The position numbers and the translations under genes are program-made. Under the pieces are notes generated by a model. It was not told where the DNA came from and did no database searches. It saw only the letters and a program-made list of their open reading frames with translations. A stretch of 64,000 nucleotides of DNA, taken from the NCBI GenBank assembly GCA_905160935.1, contig CAJHZI010000232.1:451001-515000 (forward strand). The letters are read 5' to 3'. The stretch comes from Enchytraeus crypticus (lineage: Eukaryota > Annelida > Clitellata > Enchytraeida > Enchytraeidae). Shown piece by piece: positions 56,890 through 64,000 of the stretch; position 1 is the first letter of the stretch; every line of letters starts with the position of its first letter.

Positions 56890-57815
56890 TCACCTGTTTC
56901 TTCTGTGAGAAATCTCGGTGTTATCCTTGACAAACACGTACCTAACCTTCCACGAACAAATAACTAAAACTTCACAATCATGTTTCTTTATCCGTGATCT
57001 TCGTCGAATATGTTCATATTTGTCACGTTAGATAGCAATTGCTACAATTGGTGCTGCTCTTGTGCAATCGAAAATTGGACTACTGCATTTCCCTGTTTTT
57101 AAATCTCCCTGGCTGTGAGATTGATCGGTTGCAGTTTGTTAAGAATTCTCTTGTGCGAGCAATTTTTTGTTCCAAGTACTCACATGTTAGTTACGCCTAT
57201 TTTAAAGTCTTTGCACTGGCTGAAGATTAAAGAGCGTATCATTTACAAAACAGCTTCGTTAATCTATAAGTCCATCACCATCCCTGGACAAACTTATATG
57301 TCTCACGTACTTGATTAAAGTGATGCAGCCTGCTGTTACTCGGTCTTCAAAATTAATTACTCTTGTGAGACCTAGCTTACCTTCGCGCTCTAAGCTAACT
57401 AATCGTTCTTTCCAGCATGCTACACCTCAGATCTGAAATTCTCTTCCATCCAATCTTGGAAAGCTTCATTTGAATCACATCGGCCTTTGCTTTCCTATGA
57501 TCAGTTCTATAGGCAGTTGAAGACCTATTTTTTCATTCACTCTTTTCCATCCAGTGTCCATGAACAGCGACCTGCACCTAAACCTCCTTTTCTTTAATTC
57601 TCTTTAAAACATAACGGTACAGTGGGTCAGAAAGCACAGATGCTTGTTTAAGACCCATTTCCTCCTTTCTCTCCATGTTTATTAGTAATCGTTGTCTTTT
57701 TGTGGCGCATCAATTGCAGCCGGCGCGGATTTAAGAATAACCTTCTATCACCCTGGGATTTTTTCCTTCCTAAGCTTTTACCAACACTCGGTCTTCCAAG
57801 GTGGTCTCCCACAAA
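56890..57815 (+). mobile_element. LINE-D 3' part with 3'UTR
   Basis: ATIGAALVQSKLDYCISLFL-type text in broken frames, then LPGCEIDRLQFVKNSLVRAI, SHVLD, RPSLPSRSKLTNRSFQHATP and NSLPSNLGKLHLNH, followed by a 3'UTR (GGTCAGAAAGCACAGATGCT to CAACACTCGGTCTTCCAAGG). The same 3'UTR occurs inverted at 61.97-62.43 kb. Confidence 0.85.
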
Positions 57816-57929
57816 GTACTAACTGAGATCGATACAGCTTAACTTCGATAATTGACGCGCAACTATTAAGCCAAGTGCGCTAATCCCGCCGTCAAGTGCG
57901 CTATTCCCGCCGTCTACTTTGGACTGATT

Positions 57930-58004
57930 GTAATTTGCACCGCTTTTGGACCTTCTTTTTGCTCGCCGGCTTGATTTTGTCTCAATAGTGCTCGATGTTG
58001 TCAT
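57930..58004 (-). repeat. Short module copy, cut by a MITE
   Basis: Minus strand ATGACAACATCGAGCACTAT onward gives MTTSSTIETKSSRRAK. The hAT MITE that begins at 58005 is inserted exactly at its ATG. Confidence 0.7.
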
Positions 58005-58735
58005 CAGGGGCGGATCCAGGAATATTTTAAGGGGGGGGGCCCGAAATTTGTTTTTGAGAGTGTACATATTTTTTGCTTACGCCACGTCTTCTTCGGGGCA
58101 TGTGACGCAACCAGAAAAAATGCTGTGGGGGGGGGGGGGAATTTTTGTCACTACTTCGCTCGGCTCACAGAGTGAGTGTATTCTCGTATCTTACAGCCCC
58201 CCCTCGTCATACCCGTACTAAAGTCAGGGGAAAACCTAAAATGCCTAATATCCTACATTTGTTTTGGGAAAAAAGCAGGTTAATTTTCTCATCTTCGAAG
58301 AAACTCAGCGGATCTGGACGAATTGCAAAAGTGACCTAATTTTATCGGTAGGGGCCCCTCCCAGCCATGGCTGTTTGCACCACTACTCCGGGACAGAGTT
58401 CACATTTTTTACTCAAACCCTTTTCTCCTCTTATATAGCGGTTTATGTGAAAATTAAGAGCTAGTGAAACGATCAACCTTTTTCGGGCCTCCCATCCGTA
58501 TATACAGGCCTCCTAGTATATCAATATATGGGTCCCTAGTGGGGTCCACATTTGAAGAAATTCGAACTATAGTGGAACTGAGTCTCCTCTCGTACCCCCC
58601 CCCCCCCCCCCCCCCCTCCTCAACCCCTGCCCTTACAAACATATTTACACATACAAATTGTCATAAAAACAATGAAAATATAGTTTAACAATTCTTTTTC
58701 GACGGGCCTAAAGGGGGGGGGGGTCCCCTGGGCCC
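58005..58735. mobile_element. hAT MITE (GGATCCAGG family), reverse
   Basis: Starts CAGGGGCGGATCCAGG, then carries GATACGAGAATACACTCACT, GGGACAGAGTTCACATTTTT and ATTTTCATTGTTTTTATGAC in reverse relative to 60.6 kb. The far end near 58735 lacks the GGATCC repeat and is truncated. C/G homopolymer runs may be misassembled. Confidence 0.82.
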
Positions 58736-58887
58736 CTATGAGAGCACAAAATATAGCTGCTGATTCATGATTTCTGTTTTTATATTAATGTTATCACTAT
58801 TAAATAGTACACATTAATTAAGGATAATGTATAGGCCTAATATTTGTATTTTTGATAATTAAAATCCATCACTTTCACTATCAAACC

Positions 58888-60181
58888 CATAGGCGTAACC
58901 ACGACCGAAAATCTGGGGGATTACAATCATTGGCGCATCCACGGGGGGGGGAGTCTGCCCTTTCTCCTTAGGCCCGCTGATAAAAAAATGCAAACTATAT
59001 TTTCATTGTTTTTATGGCAATTTCTATGTGTAAATATGCATGTAAGAGCAGTGGCTAAGGGGGGGGGGGGGACTTAGTTTCACTAGCATACACAGTACAA
59101 TTACTAGCTGGAGCCAGTGATGTCGGTAAGGTACTCGATCGCGGATCAGTGTGTGAGGGGTTCAAATCCTGGGCTATTCCGTCACTGACATCGCTTTAGA
59201 GTAAGGAAACTCACGTTAACATTAGCTTTACCTTAGTTTCACTAGCATACACACTACAACTACTGGCTGGAGCCTGTGGCGATGTCGGTAAGGTACTCGA
59301 CCGCGGATAAGTGTGTGAGGGGTTCAAATCCTGGTCTATCCCGTCACTGACATCGCTTTACAGTGAGGAAACTGACGTTAACATTAGCTTTGCCAGCTTT
59401 TACCTTTCAAAAATCGATCCACTGGCAGCGGCCTTACCCTGCACGGTAGAAGCAGCGCCTTGCGCAAATTCCTCGAGATTTTCTAACAAAGCTTTGCATG
59501 ATACTATGAAATTGCATTTACAACTTTCAGAATTCAAAATCGAAATTAGTAATATATTAATTCTTACATGACGTGGCTTCTAGGTCTTTAACAGAAATTT
59601 TTCCATGATGCAATTACGTAGAACTTGGTTTACTGTCTATGAATTTAAATAGTAACTAACTCCATTAGCTAAACCTTTATGCACGTTTTTCAGAGCATCT
59701 ACCGATGCTTGATAAGTTGACCGGTTAAGATACAATAGGCCTTTGCAGACGCAAACTCTAGGTAGGCCAATATTGTTTCATCCCGCTTAGCTCGGCAAGT
59801 TGGCACTCTGCCATGTTTCGTCACACTCACTTAACATCGGTCGCTCAGTCCTATAGCCTCCTATATAGTATATACTACTAAAGTATGTGACAGTATATAG
59901 GAGTCTATGGCCGAGCATGCACAGTACAACTACAGCTATGCTAATAATAATTAATATCATGTAAGCGTATGAGTTTACCACTGGATCTACAGCACGGCTC
60001 TATAAATGCTAGTAATGCTGACACATGGAATTATTGAGCGACATTGAAAATACGCAAAATTTCTGCATAAAGTACATATATTTGAGCCTAAATTCTGGGG
60101 GAACATTTGCATGCATGTCCCCCCAGTCTAAATTCTAGGGGGATGTGTCCCCCCTGCCCCCCCCCGGTGGTTACGCCAACG
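58888..60181. mobile_element. hAT-type element with 8-bp target duplication
   Basis: Ends CATAGGCGTAACCACGACCG and, inverted, CGTTGGCGTAACCACCGGGG, flanked by ATCAAACC at 58880-58887 and 60182-60189. No transposase is readable. It contains a fragment of the GGATCCAGG MITE (about 58927-59075) and two SINE-A copies, and is itself inserted in the AAGTAAC-end repeat. Confidence 0.88.
59072..59402 (+). repeat. Two SINE-A copies in tandem
   Basis: Copies at 59108-59232 and 59265-59402, each preceded by the same flank CTTAGTTTCACTAGCATACA. A flank-plus-SINE unit of about 157 bp was duplicated after insertion. The first copy has lost four bases in box A. Confidence 0.88.
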
Positions 60182-60189
60182 ATCAAACC

Positions 60190-61971
60190 TACAGTTGCCT
60201 ACAGAAGATTTAAAATTAAGAGTCGAATTAAGATGTAGGCCTATACATACACTGTAAATGTCTGATGATAGGCAAAAATATTTAAAGATGACTATATTCC
60301 TACACAATTACCCAAATAAGCTTCATGGTGGATATTTAATGTGCCTAAAACTTTTAATTGCTAATTTTTAGAAGAACGAGATTCCCAAATAGTTTGACTG
60401 CCATTCAGTTCGCGTCACAACTAACAGAGCAGAACATAGCAGCACAACTAAATAATGGTTTAACAGCTGCACTATCAGACAGGGGGTGTTAAACTTGATC
60501 ATCACAATTTAATAAGCGAAAAGGAAGCGAGTTCATTGTTCCTGGCGAAAACCTGTAGGCCTATGTGTATAGGAAGACAGACACGGTCCGCCTTACTAGA
60601 CAACAAAGGTAGGCCAGTACCAGTGGCGGATCCAGGGGGGGGGCAGGGGGCCCGGGCCCCCCACCTTAGGTCCGCCGATAAAAATTTTAAACTATATTTC
60701 CATTGTTTCTATGGCAATTAATTTCGATGTGAAAATATGTTAGTGATGGAGGTGGTTAGGGGAGGCCCGGGGGGGGGGGGTACGACAGGGTATATTTTCA
60801 TTGTTTCTATGGCAATTTCGATGTGAAAATATGTTAATAATGGAGGTGGTTAGGGGGGGCCCGGGGGGTAAGACATGGCATATTTTCATTGTTTCTATAG
60901 CAATTTCGATGTGAAAATAAGTTAATAATGGTAGTTAGGGGGGCCCATGGGAGGGTAAGACAGGGTATATATTAATTGTTCCTATGGCAATTTCGATGTA
61001 TAAATATGTTAGTAATGGCAGTGGTTAGGGGGGGCCGGGGGGGGTATGAGAGGGAACTCAGTTCCAATAGCTCAACTTTTTTGGAGGATATACGAGGAGC
61101 ACTGCATAATTAAAGGGGGTCCAAAACAATGTTGACCGTTTCACTAGCTCTCAATTTTCACTTGAACCAATGCATAACCACTGCATTAGAGGAAAGAAGG
61201 GTGTAAGTAAAAATATGAACTCTGTCCCGTAGCAGTGGTTCAAACAGCCTTGGCTGGAAGGGGCTTAAGCCCCCCACCCCCACCGCCAAAATAAGGTCAC
61301 TTTTGCAATTCGTCGAGATCCGCAGAGTTTCTTCAGAGGTAAACAAATTAACCTACTTTTTCAAACAAATGTGGGATTTTAGGTTTTCCCCTGACGGGTA
61401 TGAGCGGGAGTGGGGGTAAGATACGGGGATACACTCACTCTATGAGTCGAACGCAGTAGTGAACAAATTTTGAGCTCCCCCCACAGAAATTTGTCTGGTT
61501 GCGTCACATGTCCGGAAGAAAGCAAAATAATGTACACTCTCAAAAAAATTCGCCCTCCCCTTTAAAAAATTCCTGGATCCGCCCCTGGCCAGTACCATAG
61601 TTTATGACGTACAATGTAGATCAACGGCTTTGATTTACTTCAAACACCCTGATTTAGCGCTGTTAGCCTACTGGTGATAAACTAAAGATAAATATCGGTA
61701 AATTTATGACACTTTAGTTCTTATCCTCCTAATATTAAACATTTCATTAGGCCTATAAGTAGTAAAGATTTGGCGATAGATATTCATACAGTTTTTAAAA
61801 ATGTAACGCGACATTTCCAGTTCAAAATAAAAGACATCTGAGTAAAACTTAAAGTAAAAGTAAAAAGTACCCAGACAAATTAGGTACTTCGTTACAAGTA
61901 AAAGTATCGCTTGAGTACATTTTACTTGTAACGAAGTATTTTTACTTCGTTACTTCACAACACTGTGGGTG
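60190..61971. mobile_element. hAT-like repeat (AAGTAAC ends), copy 2, inverted
   Basis: Inverse of 44.59-45.66 kb, ending at 61971 with TTACTTCACAACACTG (inverse CAGTGTTGTGAAGTAA). It is split by a MITE at 60621-61587 and, further left, by the element at 58888-60181; its own left part probably continues at about 58740-58887. Confidence 0.75.
60621..61587. mobile_element. hAT MITE (GGATCCAGG family), full copy with target duplication
   Basis: 967 bp, ends CAGTGGCGGATCCAGG and, inverted, CAGGGGCGGATCCAGG, flanked by GCCAGTAC at 60613-60620 and 61588-61595. An internal unit with TTTCATTGTTTCTATGGCAA to GGTTAGGGGGG is tandemly repeated four times (about 60690-61045). No coding capacity. Confidence 0.95.
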
Positions 61972-61974
61972 ACT

Positions 61975-62430
61975 ACCTTGGAAGACCGAGTGTTGGTTAA
62001 AGCTTAGGAAGGAAAAAATCCCAGGGTGATGGAAGGTTATTCTTAAATAATAATAATAATAATAACCCACATTATAGTGAAATGATCAATTACGTTGATA
62101 TCTATCACTTTTAATACCACATGTTAAATCCGTTAGGCAATTTTGTCCATTTTCCGTGTATCCAGTCCAGTGAATGCCCGAGATTTTACTCTCACATCAG
62201 CGCGGCTTGGATTCGAACCCACGAGAGTTCAATTCACCTCAGGATCTGTCATTTAAAACCTCATGACGTTATCTACACCTTCAACCATTGCGCGATTGAG
62301 CCATTCAAATCCGCGCCGGCTGCAATTAATGCGCCATCAAAAGGCAACGATTACCAATAACCATGGAGAGGAAGGAAGAAATGGGTCTTAAAAAACAAGC
62401 GTCTGTGCTTCCTGACCAAATGTACCGTTA
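61975..62430 (-). mobile_element. LINE-D 3'UTR interrupted by SINE-B
   Basis: On the minus strand it matches 57.63-57.81 kb: GGTCAGGAAGCACAGACGCT, GCAGCCGGCGCGGATTTGAA, then the SINE, then TTAAGAATAACCTTCCATCA to CACTCGGTCTTCCAAGG. Confidence 0.85.
62046..62302 (-). repeat. SINE-B copy inside a LINE-D end
   Basis: Full length with (AAT)n tail at 62046-62065, 3' palindrome at 62084-62099 and box B inverse at 62212-62224. The uninterrupted LINE-D copy at 57.7 kb supplies the empty site. Confidence 0.9.
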
Positions 62431-62439
62431 TGTCAGTGT

Positions 62440-63050
62440 GCCGTTATGTCAATTTAAGGAACATTTTATAATTTTTCTTGTATTTATCATTGTGTTCAAT
62501 GCGTTGTTAGTCAACAAACGACTATCAGCTGTAGCGTCGTCACATGAACGGTGACTTCATGACTTTTATGTACAATGTAGGTTAACCCAGTGCTTAACCA
62601 CTGCGATTTTAAGATATGAAACCAAGGAGGTTATATGGGCCTATCATTACTCTATGTATGAAACACTGATATCTATGTTTACAATTTGTAAATAAAGCTC
62701 AAATAAACAAGAAGAAATTATTACTATTTATGTATTGAATTACTATTATATATGTATTTAATTACTATTATATATAGTCTTTGTATTTGAGTTAAAAATG
62801 AATAGATCTATTTAAATTGATATTTCATATTACGGCGTAAATTTGTATGTTACAACTAGTCGCAATTTGTACACCTTCAGTGGGCCACAAGCTGTAGTTA
62901 TGTCAGATTCAAGTGTAAAGGATAAGTTTTGCTATGTTTATAGCTGTGATCTGGACATCAATTTGCAGATTAAAATGTAAGTTATTTTTGTTTAATCAAC
63001 TATTGATTTCATTAATATTATTAATTTATATATATAATATTGTAAGTTAA
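62440..63050. other. Intergenic sequence, nothing recognised
   Basis: About 600 bp of AT-rich sequence without recognisable exon or repeat member. Confidence 0.4.
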
Positions 63051-63052
63051 GT

Positions 63053-63160
63053 TGAGACCATTTGATATTGAAACTTTAAAGGAGAACTGGGCCAATCCAT
63101 TTTTGTTGAGACCATTTGATATTGAAACTTTAAAGGAGAACTGGGCCAATCCATTTTTGT
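63053..63160. repeat. Two-copy tandem repeat, about 53 bp
   Basis: GTTGAGACCATTTGATATTG...GGGCCAATCCATTTTT occurs twice in direct succession with no visible differences, so it is recent. Confidence 0.95.
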
Positions 63161-63189
63161 GATTATAGGTCTGTGAATTCCTTGAACGA

Positions 63190-63411
63190 GGCCCTGAATA
63201 GTATAAAAGTAAGCTTAAAACTTACCTTTACCCACCGTAGACATAATCAATCTACCTTGACCATTTTTTGATCACCACTTTCGTTTAGGATCTTCTCCTC
63301 AGCACATTTCTTTCACAGATTGGTCTGGGTGAATTGATCTGTAGTGATATGTGCTGTTGGGGACGTCCCTGACATCATCCCTGGATGAGGAAAGGGACGT
63401 TAAACCTTTAA

Positions 63412-63451
<40 letters not shown>

Positions 63452-63452
63452 A
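63190..63452 (+). mobile_element. LINE-A 3' tail with (ATT)n
   Basis: Matches the minus-strand end at 31.07-31.27 kb: CACCGTAGACATAATCAATC, ATTGATCTGTAGTGATATGT, GACGTCCCTGACATCATCCC, GGATGAGGAAAGGGACGTTA, then (ATT)n to about 63452. Confidence 0.9.
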
Positions 63453-63551
63453 TATAACACTACTGAGTCAGGAAGCAATTACATGATTGTTTAAGACTAA
63501 TAGAAATAGTTATTTAGGAATAGTTTTGAAAAAAAAGTTTCGTAATTAAGT

Positions 63552-63880
63552 ATGACTGAGAATCAGGGTTGATAAAAATCATGATTTTGATAATTTAAAT
63601 TTGTTTTTTTTTAATTTAGGTTCTTTTATTTCTCTAAATCAGATTTTTACATTTAAATGGGACTATGATTTTAATTAATTGTTTTAATATTAAATTCAGA
63701 AATTACTCTTATGACTAAGAATCAGGGTTGATAATAGTCATGATTTTGATAAAAATAAAAATTTGTTAAAATTTAGGATTTTTTAAATTTATTTAATTTG
63801 GATTTTTTAAATTTAAATGGGATAATCATTTTAATTAATTGTTTTAAAGTTAAATTCAGCAATTACTCTTATGTAATGAA
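63552..63880. repeat. Two-copy direct repeat, about 165 bp
   Basis: AGAATCAGGGTTGATAAAAA...ATTACTCTTATG and a diverged second copy from about 63718. ATCATGATTTT is palindromic. Origin unknown. Confidence 0.75.
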
Positions 63881-63904
63881 GAGTAATTATCAATCTTATA
63901 GAAC

Positions 63905-64000
63905 TACACTATGTTAGATGATTTAAAGACCTATGTTAGATGATTTAAAGATCCACTCATATGTGGAAATGAAGAGGAAGGCGGAAGACAGAAGAGTGGA
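63905..64000 (+). mobile_element. LINE-C 3' coding end, runs off the window
   Basis: MLDDLKIHSYVEMKRKAEDR as in the copies at 3.1 and 26.3 kb; ATGTTAGATGATTTAAAGA is locally duplicated. Confidence 0.8.

Noticed and set aside
58590-58615. Long C and G homopolymers taken as possible functional quadruplex sites
   Set aside because: They occur at the same places in all GGATCCAGG MITE copies with variable length, so they are element sequence, and their exact length may be sequencing error.

Overview
The window reads as a repeat-dense, AT-rich (roughly one third GC by eye) stretch of nuclear DNA from an animal, most likely an invertebrate. All four recognisable genes are split by introns with standard GT/AG borders, one is a nuclear lamin with the metazoan rod plus lamin-tail domain, and most of the rest is LINEs, tRNA-derived SINEs, hAT and mariner miniature elements and long (TA)n tracts. 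I cannot fix the phylum from sequence alone.

Genes, left to right. (1) 570-7576 (+): the 3' end of midasin (MDN1), seven exons with the C-terminal MIDAS/VWA domain; the gene continues off the left edge. (2) 8786-14168 (-): complete NDUFB4 of mitochondrial complex I, three exons, 127 residues, convergent with MDN1. (3) 20417-33967 (-): a nuclear lamin, nine coding exons giving 592 residues (head, 353-residue rod, NLS, lamin-tail domain); the last, CaaX-bearing exon was not found. (4) 44343-49689 (-): complete PPIB (ER cyclophilin B), five exons, 217 residues with a signal peptide. These are unrelated housekeeping genes and do not form a pathway.

Mobile DNA. At least four groups of non-LTR retrotransposons are present: an L2/CR1-like family (called LINE-A here, with a related LINE-D), an RTE-like family (LINE-C), a nearly intact RTE/BovB-like copy (LINE-B, 53795-56215), and a family with a distinct C-terminus (LINE-F). 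Two tRNA-derived SINE families (SINE-A, SINE-B) and a further tRNA-like element are interspersed. Several hAT-type MITEs can be delimited exactly by 8-bp target duplications, a mariner-type relic and a fold-back element by TA, and 58.7-62.4 kb is a nest of insertions within insertions.

The most interesting signals: SINE-A appears to share its structured 3' tail with LINE-A, with a compensatory base-pair change in the stem; another short repeat (repeat E) shares a terminal hairpin with LINE-C; and a 65-70 bp minisatellite in the lamin gene duplicates an intron/exon border, leaving four decoy splice acceptors upstream of the real one. I saw no new defence or biosynthetic system.
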